Shown here: positions 1 to 7,706 of the stretch, piece after piece
Position numbering within the stretch: position 1 is the stretch's first letter
Layout of the letters: each line of letters opens with the position of its first letter
NCBI GenBank assembly: GCA_045614225.1
Contig: JAZLCO010000121.1
Span: 1 to 11,643 of the forward strand
DNA length: 11,643 nt
Direction: 5' to 3'
From: UBA9715 sp045614225
GTDB lineage: Bacteria; Actinomycetota; Coriobacteriia; Coriobacteriales; Eggerthellaceae
Position numbers and translations under genes: made by a program
The notes under the pieces: generated by a model
The model's input: only the letters and a program-made list of their open reading frames with translations
Database searches by the model: none
What the model was told of the DNA's origin: nothing

Positions 1-1
1 G

Positions 2-358
2 CCGAAGGTCAACATTCTCGTCGAGATTGCGAAGATGGCGGCAATCGTGCTCGTCGTCGTCGCGGCGTTGTGCTTTGCACGCATCGCGTTGACCAACGCT
101 ACCGTCTCCACGATGATCGAGAGCGATGCGCTCTCGGCGCAAATCTCAGAAGCTCGTTCGACGGGCACGTCGCTCGAGATGGAGCAGAGCACCCTTTCGA
201 ACACTGCGGCGATCAACAGCGCCGCGAAGCGCCTTGGCATGACCGCACCGTACGAGGTGGGCACGATCGCGCTGTCGCCTGATGTGGTGGCAACCGACGC
301 CAACGGCTCGCTGTCGCTTTCCGGCACCGTCAAGAACGTCGTCGGAACTCAGGAGTAG
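2..358 (+). CDS. ftsL: FtsL-like cell division protein (5' end missing)
   Basis: Small bitopic divisome protein that normally links FtsI/FtsW to the FtsQ-FtsB (DivIC) complex. The frame is open from base 2, so the true start lies before the window. The ATG at 35 has no convincing Shine-Dalgarno sequence and sits inside the lead-in to the membrane segment, so it is probably not the start. The visible part has a short lead (PKVNILVEIAK), one hydrophobic segment (IVLVVVAALCFARIAL), then an alpha-helical region rich in A, S, E and L that could form a coiled coil. It ends with the A-x-R-L-G-M type pattern (AAKRLGM) typical of the FtsL/DivIC family C-terminal part. Sequence conservation in this family is low, so the call rests on topology, the LGM motif and its position directly before ftsI in a dcw cluster. 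The TAG stop lies three bases before the ftsI start, and the ftsI ribosome binding site lies inside its last codons. Confidence 0.8.
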   Translation, partial: PKVNILVEIAKMAAIVLVVVAALCFARIALTNATVSTMIESDALSAQISEARSTGTSLEMEQSTLSNTAAINSAAKRLGMTAPYEVGTIALSPDVVATDANGSLSLSGTVKNVVGTQE

Positions 359-361
359 CCC

Positions 362-2140
362 ATGGCCGGCCGAAGTCCGCGCCATAGCCAGCGCGGCCAG
401 TCGGTTCGCGAGTCGGCCGCCGATATCGAACGTTACTTTGCGCGCGGTACGAACCGCGCGTTCGTTATCGTGGTCTTTTTTGCGATACTGGCGCTGATCT
501 TCTTCGTGCGGCTCGTGTTCTTGCAGGTCATCCTGGCTCCCGAGTATTCAGCACAAGCACAGGACTCGCGCACGGTCGGTTTCTACGTCGAGCCGCGGCG
601 TGGCACCATCTACGACCGCAACGGTCATATCCTGGCCATCAGCGTCGATGCGACGACTGTTTACGCCAACCCCTCCGAGATTGAGGAGCCTGGTGCCACA
701 TCGCGCGCCATCGCCGAAGCGCTCGGCGGCAAACCGTCCGATTATGTCGACAAGATCTCTAACAGCGCATCGCCCACGTTCTCGTTCGTTGCGCGCAAGG
801 TCGATGTGGCAAAAGCCGACAAGCTGCGCGAAGCGGAGCTGCCAGGCATCTACTTCCTCGATGATACGCGACGCGAGTATCCGTATGGGGCTGTGGGTGG
901 CAACGTCATCGGCGCATGCAGCGTCGCCGTTGACGAGGAAAACAATCGCGAGTTCTACGAGGGCATCTGCGGCCTCGAGTTGTACTACAACACGATTCTG
1001 GCCGGCACCGAAGGTTATTACGAAGCCGAAATCGGGGCCGATGGCACGCCCATTCCCGGCGGTGTGCATGTCTCGAAGCAAGAGGTCGAAGGGCAGGATA
1101 TCGTCATTTCGCTCGACATCGAATTCCAAGAACAACTCCAGAAACGCCTGGAAGACGGCTTGAAGCGCGTGGGCGTCGAAGATGGCAGTGCGGTCGTCAT
1201 GGATGCCAAGACTGGCGAAATCTACGCTGCCGCATCGTATCCGTATTTCAACCCGGCCGATCGTTCCGAGGTGAAGGAAGGGTCAATGCAGCTGAAAGCT
1301 GCGTCGAATTTGTTCGAGCCCGGTTCGATTTTCAAGACCGTTTCAGCCACGGCGATTCTCGAGGATGAAGCCATGACGGTTGACGACGAAGTCGACTGCC
1401 CGTCCTACATCGAGGCTGACGGCTACATCGTCACTGACGCGCATGAGCGCGAGGATGTGGTCTACTCGTTCCGCGATATCATCAAGTACTCGTCGAACGT
1501 GGGCATTTCGTTGTCGGTCGAGAACGCGATCGGCTTCCAGAAGTTCTACGATGACATCCTGAAATATCGTTTGAACACGCTCACCGGCATCGACTACCCA
1601 GGTGAGCAGTTGGGCTACCTGCTCGATTTCGATCAATGGTCGAAGGTCCAAGCCTACAACGTGACGTTCGGCCAGGGTATCTCGATCAACGCCATGCAGA
1701 TCATCGCGTTCTACGGTGCGCTCATCAACGATGGCGTGTCGCAGACGCCGCACTTCCTGGTGCGCAAACCGCAAACCAATGAGGTGCCCGAATACCCGAC
1801 GTACGAGATCATCGACAACAAGAAGGCAATCGAGCCAATGGTCAGCATGCTGACTTCGGTCGTTACCGATGGTACGGGTATCGATGCCGCTATTGATGGT
1901 TACACGGTGGCGGGCAAGACGTCGACCGCCGAGATCTACGACGAGAAGAACGGCGGCTACCTCGAGAGTACGTACAACCTGGGCTTCATCGGTTTCCTGC
2001 CCAACTCGACAAGCAATTTAGTGTGCTTTGTGAATGCCAACATGGTGCCTGCCGAGCGTCCTGTCACGTTTGTCTTTCACGATATAATGGAGGATGCCGT
2101 AAACCGTTACAACATCACTGAGCGAGGCGACGACTCATGA
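362..2140 (+). CDS. ftsI: FtsI / class B penicillin-binding protein (septal peptidoglycan transpeptidase)
   Basis: Class B penicillin-binding protein of 592 aa that cross-links septal peptidoglycan in partnership with the SEDS polymerase FtsW, acting outside the membrane. It has a short basic cytoplasmic tail, one membrane anchor at about residues 33-58, a dimerisation/pedestal domain with the usual RRGTIYDRNG stretch near 79-88, and a transpeptidase domain from about 270. Active-site motifs visible are S322-I-F-K325 (nucleophile and base), S377-S-N379, and K519-T-S521. The third motif is normally KTG or KSG, so the serine is unusual. There are four cysteines, all predicted extracytoplasmic (186, 203, 347, 555). 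No PASTA repeats are seen at the C-terminus. The ATG start is supported by AGGAG at 351-355, which overlaps the end of ftsL. The stop overlaps the murE start as ATGA. SpoVD-like or other PbpB paralogues are possible, but position after ftsL favours FtsI. Confidence 0.95.
   Translation: MAGRSPRHSQRGQSVRESAADIERYFARGTNRAFVIVVFFAILALIFFVRLVFLQVILAPEYSAQAQDSRTVGFYVEPRRGTIYDRNGHILAISVDATTVYANPSEIEEPGATSRAIAEALGGKPSDYVDKISNSASPTFSFVARKVDVAKADKLREAELPGIYFLDDTRREYPYGAVGGNVIGACSVAVDEENNREFYEGICGLELYYNTILAGTEGYYEAEIGADGTPIPGGVHVSKQEVEGQDIVISLDIEFQEQLQKRLEDGLKRVGVEDGSAVVMDAKTGEIYAAASYPYFNPADRSEVKEGSMQLKAASNLFEPGSIFKTVSATAILEDEAMTVDDEVDCPSYIEADGYIVTDAHEREDVVYSFRDIIKYSSNVGISLSVENAIGFQKFYDDILKYRLNTLTGIDYPGEQLGYLLDFDQWSKVQAYNVTFGQGISINAMQIIAFYGALINDGVSQTPHFLVRKPQTNEVPEYPTYEIIDNKKAIEPMVSMLTSVVTDGTGIDAAIDGYTVAGKTSTAEIYDEKNGGYLESTYNLGFIGFLPNSTSNLVCFVNANMVPAERPVTFVFHDIMEDAVNRYNITERGDDS
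2061..2088 (+). promoter_or_regulatory. Candidate internal promoter ahead of murE
   Basis: A perfect TATAAT lies at 2083-2088, with CTGTCA (four of six matches to TTGACA) at 2061-2066 and a 16-base spacer, inside the 3' end of ftsI. Transcription would begin near 2095, about 40 bases before the murE ATG. The hexamer is out of keeping with the surrounding GC-rich coding sequence, but it is also read as codons of FtsI, so chance is possible. Confidence 0.3.
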
Positions 2141-3612
2141 CGACATGCGCGCAATTGTTCGAGGGACTTGAGTGCACAATCATCGGAAATGGTTCCGAAG
2201 AGGTGTCCGGCCTAGCCTACCGCAGTGATGCGGTCAAGCCAGGTGACATGTTCTTCTGCATCGTCGGTTTGAAGGTCGACGGGCATTCGTTCGCGCAAGA
2301 CGCGATCGACCGAGGTGCAAAGTTCATTGTGGCTGAACGCAAGCTCTACCTTGCTGATGCGACCGATGTCACGGTCGTTATCGTGGACGACTCGCGCAAG
2401 GCCATGGCGCATGTCGCCGCCAATTTCTACGGAAACCCGTCGCGCGCGTTCAAGCTCGTCGGCGTCACGGGCACCAATGGCAAAACCACGACGACCTACC
2501 TCGTCGAGCACATTGCGCATGTTGCGATGAAGCGCACAGGCGTCATCGGCACGGTTGGCATCGTGATTGCAGGCGAACACGAGAAGGCTACGCATACCAC
2601 GCCTGAGTCGCCCGACCTGCAGGAGACGTTCGCGCGTATGCGCGACGCGCATTGCGACATCGTGGCCATGGAGGTTTCGTCTCATGCGCTCGATTTGCTG
2701 CGCACGTGGAATACCGATTTCGCCGTGACGGCGTTCACGAACCTCACGCAAGACCATCTCGACTACCATCACACGTTCGAAGCCTATTTCGAGGCGAAGG
2801 CGCTGTTGTTCTCGAAGGATTATCCTGCCAAGCGCGTCATTTGCATCGATGACAAATGGGGCAAGAAGTTGCTGCGCCGTTGCTCTGCAGCAGACGATCA
2901 GATCATCACGACTGGTTTCGACGAGTCGGCACAGATTCATCCCGTATCGGTCGAGCTGGCGGCGACGCACACGAGCATCGAGCTCGAGGTGCGTGGTCGT
3001 CGCGTCGCGTTCGACTACCCACTCGTCGGGCGTTTCAACGTGTCCAACATCATGTGCGCCTACGCCATCGCCATGCAACTCGGTATCTCGCAGGACGTCA
3101 TCGTCGAAGCGCTCTCCGAAGCCCCGCAGGTTCCTGGGCGCCTCGAGCGCGTGGCGGCCAAAGCCGATGGCGGCATTTCGGTATTTGTCGATTACTCCCA
3201 CACGCCTGACGCTCTGCGCAAGGCGGTGTCGTCGATCAAGGTGCTCACTCCGGCGCGTACCATTGTCGTGTTCGGGTGCGGTGGCGACCGCGATGCATCC
3301 AAGCGTTCGATCATGGGTGGCGTGGCTCTCGAAGCCGACTACGCCATCGTGACGTCCGATAATCCGCGCACTGAGAACCCCGATGACATCATTGCCGACA
3401 TCGTGTCGGGCATGGGGGCAGGCGAGGGCCGCTATGAAGTCGTGCCTGATCGTCGCGAAGCCATCGCCCGTGCGATTGCGTACGCCAACGAGGGCGATTC
3501 GGTGCTCATCGCGGGCAAGGGCCACGAAAACTATCAGATCATTGGTTCGGAAGTGCGCCATTTCGACGACCGCGAAGTTGCGGCAGAGGAGTTGGAGAAG
3601 GCGTTCGCGTAA
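2137..3612 (+). CDS. murE: MurE, UDP-MurNAc-L-Ala-D-Glu:meso-diaminopimelate ligase
   Basis: Cytoplasmic ATP-dependent Mur ligase of 491 aa, a normal family length, that adds the third stem-peptide residue to UDP-MurNAc-L-Ala-D-Glu. The N-terminal UDP-binding domain covers about residues 1-100. The ATP-binding domain starts with the P-loop GTNGKTTTT at 112-120, followed by TTPESPD at 154-160, MEVSSHAL near 178-185, and QDHLDYHHTF at 205-214. K221 in the EAKALLF context fits the carbamoylated lysine of the family. The C-terminal domain has D408-N-P-R411 and GKGHE at 460-464. The DNPR motif with its arginine is established as the mark of meso-DAP-adding MurE, whereas Lys-adding enzymes differ there, so a DAP-type peptidoglycan is predicted. 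The start overlaps the ftsI stop (ATGA), and GAGG at 2124-2127 is the likely ribosome binding site, indicating translational coupling. Confidence 0.96.
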   Translation: MTTCAQLFEGLECTIIGNGSEEVSGLAYRSDAVKPGDMFFCIVGLKVDGHSFAQDAIDRGAKFIVAERKLYLADATDVTVVIVDDSRKAMAHVAANFYGNPSRAFKLVGVTGTNGKTTTTYLVEHIAHVAMKRTGVIGTVGIVIAGEHEKATHTTPESPDLQETFARMRDAHCDIVAMEVSSHALDLLRTWNTDFAVTAFTNLTQDHLDYHHTFEAYFEAKALLFSKDYPAKRVICIDDKWGKKLLRRCSAADDQIITTGFDESAQIHPVSVELAATHTSIELEVRGRRVAFDYPLVGRFNVSNIMCAYAIAMQLGISQDVIVEALSEAPQVPGRLERVAAKADGGISVFVDYSHTPDALRKAVSSIKVLTPARTIVVFGCGGDRDASKRSIMGGVALEADYAIVTSDNPRTENPDDIIADIVSGMGAGEGRYEVVPDRREAIARAIAYANEGDSVLIAGKGHENYQIIGSEVRHFDDREVAAEELEKAFA

Positions 3613-3621
3613 GGTTGTTTC

Positions 3622-5160
3622 ATGCGTTTGAGTGTTGCGGAAATAGCGGGAGCCGTCGGCGGAACATACGCGGGCGCAGATGCGACGGTCGAAGGTGTCA
3701 ATTGGGACTCGCGGCTCGTCCAGGCTGGTGACATGTATGCCGCATTGCCGGGCGAACGTGTTGACGGACACGATTTCGTTGGAGCCGCTGCCGCAAACGG
3801 TGCGGCATGCGCGCTCGTGACGCATGAGGTCAAAGCTGATATTCCGCTGATTGTCGTGGACGATACCGCTGCAGCGCTCACGAGGCTGTCTGCGTATTGG
3901 CGCAGCAAGCTCGAAGGCGTGGTCATCGGCCTCACGGGTTCGGTGGGAAAGACTTCCACGAAGAACCTCGTGCGCGATGTGCTATCGCATGCGCACTCTG
4001 TTGTTGCGACTCTCGCCAACCAGAACAACGAACTTGGTGTGCCCAACACGCTGCTCGCTGCCGATGTCGATACCGATGCTGTCGTCGTCGAAATGGGTAT
4101 GCGCGGACGCGGGCAAATCACCGAGTTGTGCGAAATCGCACGTCCCGACTGGGGCATCATCACCAACGTGGGTGAAAGCCACATCGAGCTTCTGGGCAGT
4201 CGCGACAACATCGCTCGTGCCAAAGCCGAGCTGTTCGAATGCTTGCCCGATGATCGCGGCATCGCGTTCGTGAACGCGTCCGACGACTATGCGAGCCAGG
4301 TATGCGAATTCGCAAAGCTCGACGAGCGCAACATCACCACCGTTTTCTACGGCGGCATCTCCGCGTCAGGCAACGCCCCTTCCGTCTGGGCCTCCGAAGT
4401 GGAGTTCGATGACGAGAGCAGGCCGTCGTTCGTTTTGAATGCGCAAAACATGCCGATTGCTTTTGGTAATGTAGTCGATTCTAACTCGGCATTATGCGTG
4501 AGCGATTCCGCAGCCACTGTTCCTGTATCTACAAATAGGTTAGGCGAGCACAAGCGAACGCGTAATACCGAGCTAGAATCGACAAACAGCTTGACCGATA
4601 GAATCGCCTGCAAGCTTGAGTTACGCGGGGCGCACAGCGTCACGAACGCCTGCGCTGCTGCAGCTGTCGGCCTGGTGAGCGGCATGACGCTCGAGCAGGT
4701 GCGCGATGCGCTTGCTGCCGCGCAGCCCGAGAAAGGCCGCCAGCAGATCACGCACACGCAGGCAGGCATCACCGTGTTCGACGACTCGTACAATGCGAGC
4801 CCCGACTCCATGCAAGCGTCGCTGAACACATTCACGTCGATGGCCGTTGAGGGCAAGCGCATTGCCGTGTTGGGCGATATGCTCGAACTGGGCGATTTCT
4901 CCAAAGAATGCCACGAGCGTGTTGGCATCATGGCGGCAAACGCGCATGTCGATTGCCTTGTGTGTGTCGGCGAGCTGTCGCGCCACATGGCGCGGGCTGC
5001 CGAAGAAGCCGGCATCGATCCGCAGGCTATTCAAACGTGCGACAACGCCGAAGAGGCGCTCGCGCTTATACTTCCAATTCTCGAACCGGGCGATGCGGTG
5101 CTGGCCAAGGCATCGCACTCCATCGGGCTCGATCGCATTGTCAAAGGGTTGGTGAGCTAA
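3622..5160 (+). CDS. murF: MurF, UDP-MurNAc-tripeptide:D-Ala-D-Ala ligase, with an in-frame palindromic insertion
   Basis: Cytoplasmic Mur ligase of 512 aa that adds D-Ala-D-Ala to complete the UDP-MurNAc-pentapeptide. The N-terminal domain includes SRLVQAGDMYAALPGERVDGHDF near 30-52. The P-loop is GSVGKTSTK at 106-114, followed by NQNNELGVPNTLL at 133-145, EMGMRGRGQI at 157-166, and TNVGESHIELLGSRDN near 181-196. K201 fits the family lysine. HSVTNACAAAA near 338-348 marks the end of the central domain. The C-terminal domain carries FDDSYNASPDSM at 386-397 and GDMLELGD at 418-425. The family is usually about 450-460 aa. The excess sits at residues ~277-329, a segment with no MurF motif, rare codons (TTA, CTA, AGA, AGG) and palindromic DNA. 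Removing it would restore a normal MurF of about 459 aa. The frame is open throughout, so the gene is probably functional. AAGG at 3611-3614, overlapping the murE stop, supports the ATG start. Confidence 0.95.
   Translation: MRLSVAEIAGAVGGTYAGADATVEGVNWDSRLVQAGDMYAALPGERVDGHDFVGAAAANGAACALVTHEVKADIPLIVVDDTAAALTRLSAYWRSKLEGVVIGLTGSVGKTSTKNLVRDVLSHAHSVVATLANQNNELGVPNTLLAADVDTDAVVVEMGMRGRGQITELCEIARPDWGIITNVGESHIELLGSRDNIARAKAELFECLPDDRGIAFVNASDDYASQVCEFAKLDERNITTVFYGGISASGNAPSVWASEVEFDDESRPSFVLNAQNMPIAFGNVVDSNSALCVSDSAATVPVSTNRLGEHKRTRNTELESTNSLTDRIACKLELRGAHSVTNACAAAAVGLVSGMTLEQVRDALAAAQPEKGRQQITHTQAGITVFDDSYNASPDSMQASLNTFTSMAVEGKRIAVLGDMLELGDFSKECHERVGIMAANAHVDCLVCVGELSRHMARAAEEAGIDPQAIQTCDNAEEALALILPILEPGDAVLAKASHSIGLDRIVKGLVS
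4452..4608 (+). repeat. Palindromic element inserted in frame within murF
   Basis: Core arms are 4474-4499 and 4558-4583. Read as inverted copies they match at 23 of 26 positions, sharing GTCGATTCTA, CTCGG, ATTA and GCGT. They enclose a 58-base centre. Degenerate outer arms continue the symmetry: CGATTGCTTTTGGT at 4454-4467 against CGATTCTATCGGT on the minus strand of 4594-4606, with small gaps. The motif CGATTC(TA) thus recurs about every 22-27 bases on each side. By hand count the 180 bases 4441-4620 are about 48% GC, against 70% in the next 60 bases. The block is about 157 bp, adds roughly 53 codons, keeps frame and has no stop. It coincides with the segment of MurF that has no family counterpart. 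The exact borders are uncertain by several bases. No second copy is visible in this window. Confidence 0.8.
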
Positions 5161-6213
5161 ATGCTTTCCCTTGTCTTCTCGGAATATCCGACATTCTTGG
5201 TGTTCCTCTCGGTGTTCGTTGCCATCGTTATTACGATGATTCTCATGCCGCCATGGATCAAGTTCCTGAAGTCGAGCCACATTGGCCAGCAGGTGCGTGA
5301 CGATGGACCTGAGACGCATCTCGTGAAACAAGGCACGCCCACGATGGGCGGCCTCATGATGCTCATCGCAGTTGTCGCCACGCTGCTCATCGTGGGCTAC
5401 CTGACGACCGAGACCTTTGCGCTCATCGCAGCTGTGCTGCTCACCGGTGCGCTCGGTCTTTTCGACGACGCTTCCAAAGTAGTGCACGAGCGCTCGCTAG
5501 GCCTCACGCCAAAGGGTAAGCTCATCGGTCAGTTCGCAATTGCGACAGTCTTCTGCCTCGTGGCGGTGAACCTGCTCGGCATCGAACCGACCGTGTCCAT
5601 CCCGTTCCTCTACACATTCGACCTGGGCATTCTAACTACCGTCGTGCCAATCGGCGATGGGATTGCCATTCCGTGGCTCTATCTCATCTTCGTAAACATC
5701 CTGCTTGTCGGCTTGTGCAATGCCGTTAACCTGACCGATGGCCTCGATGGGCTGGCAGCGGGTACGGTCATGATTTCGATGGTCGTCATGGCTGCCATCG
5801 CATTCCGCACCGACTTGCTCGAGCCGGCCATCCTGTCGGCTGCTCTTGCAGGCACATGCATCGGGTTTTTGTGGTTCAACGCGTATCCCGCCGACATCTT
5901 CATGGGCGATACAGGTTCGCTAGCGTTGGGGATGGGGCTCGGCTGCCTCGCCGTCGTCACGAAAAGCGAGTTCATCGTCATCATCGTCGGTGGCCTTTTC
6001 GTAGCAGAGGCTCTGTCGGTCATGATTCAGGTGGCGCACTACAAGCGAACGAAAAAGCGCGTCTTCCTCATGGCGCCGCTGCATCACCACTTTGAGAAGA
6101 AGGGCTGGTCTGAGACGAAGGTCGTCATCCGCTTCTGGATTATCTCGGGCGTGTTCGCCGCCGTCGGCTTCTCGCTTTACTTTGCAAACAGCGTTGTCAC
6201 GGCGGGTATGTGA
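5161..6213 (+). CDS. mraY: MraY, phospho-MurNAc-pentapeptide transferase
   Basis: Integral membrane enzyme of 350 aa that transfers phospho-MurNAc-pentapeptide from UDP to undecaprenyl phosphate, forming lipid I on the cytoplasmic face. The protein is hydrophobic throughout, consistent with the family's ten or so membrane helices. Motifs are the early QxVRDDGPETHLVKQGTPTMGG region near residues 43-64, D102-D103-A-S-K106 (catalytic and Mg-binding aspartates), NAVNLTDGLDGLA at 187-199, the GDTGS motif at 249-253, and MAPLHHHFEKKGW at 304-316. These together are specific for MraY rather than WecA/TagO relatives. The ATG follows the murF TAA with no gap, and GGTGAG at 5151-5156 provides the ribosome binding site, so translation is probably coupled. 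The stop shares a base with the murD ATG (TGATG). Confidence 0.97.
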   Translation: MLSLVFSEYPTFLVFLSVFVAIVITMILMPPWIKFLKSSHIGQQVRDDGPETHLVKQGTPTMGGLMMLIAVVATLLIVGYLTTETFALIAAVLLTGALGLFDDASKVVHERSLGLTPKGKLIGQFAIATVFCLVAVNLLGIEPTVSIPFLYTFDLGILTTVVPIGDGIAIPWLYLIFVNILLVGLCNAVNLTDGLDGLAAGTVMISMVVMAAIAFRTDLLEPAILSAALAGTCIGFLWFNAYPADIFMGDTGSLALGMGLGCLAVVTKSEFIVIIVGGLFVAEALSVMIQVAHYKRTKKRVFLMAPLHHHFEKKGWSETKVVIRFWIISGVFAAVGFSLYFANSVVTAGM

Positions 6214-7700
6214 TGACTGATTATTTTGAGAATTCGAAGTGTGCCCCGGCCCGCCTCGGTGCCGTGCTCGTGCTCGGCCTCGGCGTGAGCGGAAAGGCCG
6301 TTGCGCGCTATTGTGCTGCGCTCGTCGGCTCGCGCGTCGACGAGTTGTTCATTGCTGCGGGTGCGCGCAATGACGATTCGGTCGCATTCGTCGAGTCGCT
6401 GGCTGGCGACCATGTCAGCTACGCGTTCGGCGATGAAGCGCTCGAAGGCGTCGAGGGGCATTTCGACGTATGCATTGCCAGCCCCGGAATCCCGTTCCAC
6501 CACAAGCTGTATCAAGATGCGCTTGCATGTTCGACCGAGCTGATCAGCGAAGTTGAATTCTCATGGCGCGAAAGTGCAGCTGACAGTACGTGGGTGGCAA
6601 TCACCGGCACAAACGGCAAGACCACGACCACGTCGTGTGCGGCTCACGTGTTGCAGCAAGCAGGTTTGCCCGCGAATGCTGTGGGCAACATCGGCGAGGT
6701 GTGCCTCGAAGCGGTTGCAGCGGGCAAGACCAAGATCTACGTTTGCGAAATCTCGTCGTATCAGCTCTATTCGACGCGGCAATTCGGGCCTGACGTGGCT
6801 GCCATGCTCAACATCACGCCCGATCACCTGCATTGGCATCAGAGCCTCGAGGCGTATCGTGATGCTAAGTTCAAGGTGTTTGACAATCTGGCTGGCGTTG
6901 CCATCCTCGACGCCACGAACGATGTCGTCAGGGCGAAGGTGCGCGAGTTCAAGCAGATGGAGCCTGAAGAGCGCGGGTTCGCTTACATTCCCATGGGGAC
7001 GAAGGCGGGTTTGTCCGGCGATATGCGTGTCGCATGTGGCGCCGACAACGCCGCGTTCGTCGATGACGACCGAAAGCTCCGGGTTGCATTCGATGGCGTC
7101 GAACACGATTTGGGAAGTGCAGACGACCTGCAGATCAAAGGCCTGCACAATGCCAGCAATGCGCTCGTTGCAGCAGCTATCGCCGTTGTACTGGGCGTGC
7201 CCGATGCCGCAATCGCCGAAGCGCTTGCAACGTTCCCGCCGCTCGAGCATCGCATCGAGCCGTGTGGGTCGGTTGCAGGAGTGGCATGCTTCAACGACTC
7301 GAAAGCCACGAACGTCGATGCGACGGTCAAGGCTTTGGGGGCGTTCCCCGGCCAAGATGTGATCGTGCTGCTCGGAGGCGACGACAAAGACACCGACCTG
7401 ACCGACCTGATCAGCGAGACGCATGCGCATGCGGTTGCTGCCGTGCTGTTCGGAGCGGGCCGTCCGCGGTTCGCCGCTGCGTTTGAAGACGCCGCTGCAC
7501 ATGCCCCGCAAGGGTTCGCCATCCTCGAGGCGAACCACATGGAAGACGCCTTCGATGTTGCGCTCGAAGCTGCCTCGCCTGGTAGCGTCGTGTTGCTTTC
7601 GCCAGCGTGCGCGTCGTTCGACGAATTCAAGTCGTTCGAGCAACGGGGCAAGGTGTTCAAACAGCTCGTTGCCGAGCGGTCGCGAAGTAGGGGGGCGTAA
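6213..7700 (+). CDS. murD: MurD, UDP-MurNAc-L-Ala:D-glutamate ligase
   Basis: Cytoplasmic Mur ligase that adds D-glutamate to UDP-MurNAc-L-Ala, 495 aa from the ATG at 6213. The in-frame GTG at 6210 is an alternative that adds one residue. I prefer the ATG because it forms a TGATG overlap with the mraY stop, with GGCGGG at 6201-6206 as a modest ribosome binding site. The N-terminal Rossmann-like domain begins VLGLGVSGKAVARY near 20-33. The P-loop GTNGKTTTT is near 132-140, followed by CEISSYQL near 178-185 and NITPDHLHWHQSLEAYRDAK ending near 219, the last being the expected carbamoylated lysine. NDSKATNVDAT, LLGGDDKDTDL and LLSPACASFDEFKSFEQRG in the C-terminal domain are MurD-specific. It is somewhat longer than the E. 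coli enzyme, but no discrete insertion is evident. Confidence 0.95.
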   Translation: MTDYFENSKCAPARLGAVLVLGLGVSGKAVARYCAALVGSRVDELFIAAGARNDDSVAFVESLAGDHVSYAFGDEALEGVEGHFDVCIASPGIPFHHKLYQDALACSTELISEVEFSWRESAADSTWVAITGTNGKTTTTSCAAHVLQQAGLPANAVGNIGEVCLEAVAAGKTKIYVCEISSYQLYSTRQFGPDVAAMLNITPDHLHWHQSLEAYRDAKFKVFDNLAGVAILDATNDVVRAKVREFKQMEPEERGFAYIPMGTKAGLSGDMRVACGADNAAFVDDDRKLRVAFDGVEHDLGSADDLQIKGLHNASNALVAAAIAVVLGVPDAAIAEALATFPPLEHRIEPCGSVAGVACFNDSKATNVDATVKALGAFPGQDVIVLLGGDDKDTDLTDLISETHAHAVAAVLFGAGRPRFAAAFEDAAAHAPQGFAILEANHMEDAFDVALEAASPGSVVLLSPACASFDEFKSFEQRGKVFKQLVAERSRSRGA

Positions 7701-7706
7701 ACGCAC

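Noticed and set aside
35..37. ATG at 35 as the start of ftsL.
   Set aside because: There is no ribosome binding site, the frame is open to the window edge, and the family normally has a cytoplasmic segment before the membrane helix.
2212..3825. A 537-codon open frame on the minus strand opposite murE and the start of murF.
   Set aside because: It mirrors a GC-rich gene with strong family motifs on the plus strand. Its translation is rich in Arg, His and Asp with no recognisable domain, a typical antisense shadow.
4440..4620. The murF insertion read as a frameshift, pseudogene remnant or fused extra domain.
   Set aside because: The reading frame is intact and MurF motifs continue on both sides. 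The segment is too short and too palindromic for a normal domain, so an inserted repeat explains it better.
6561..7706. A 381-codon minus-strand frame opposite murD.
   Set aside because: Same explanation: composition is that of the complement of high-GC codons, with no motif, and it lies wholly over a confident murD.
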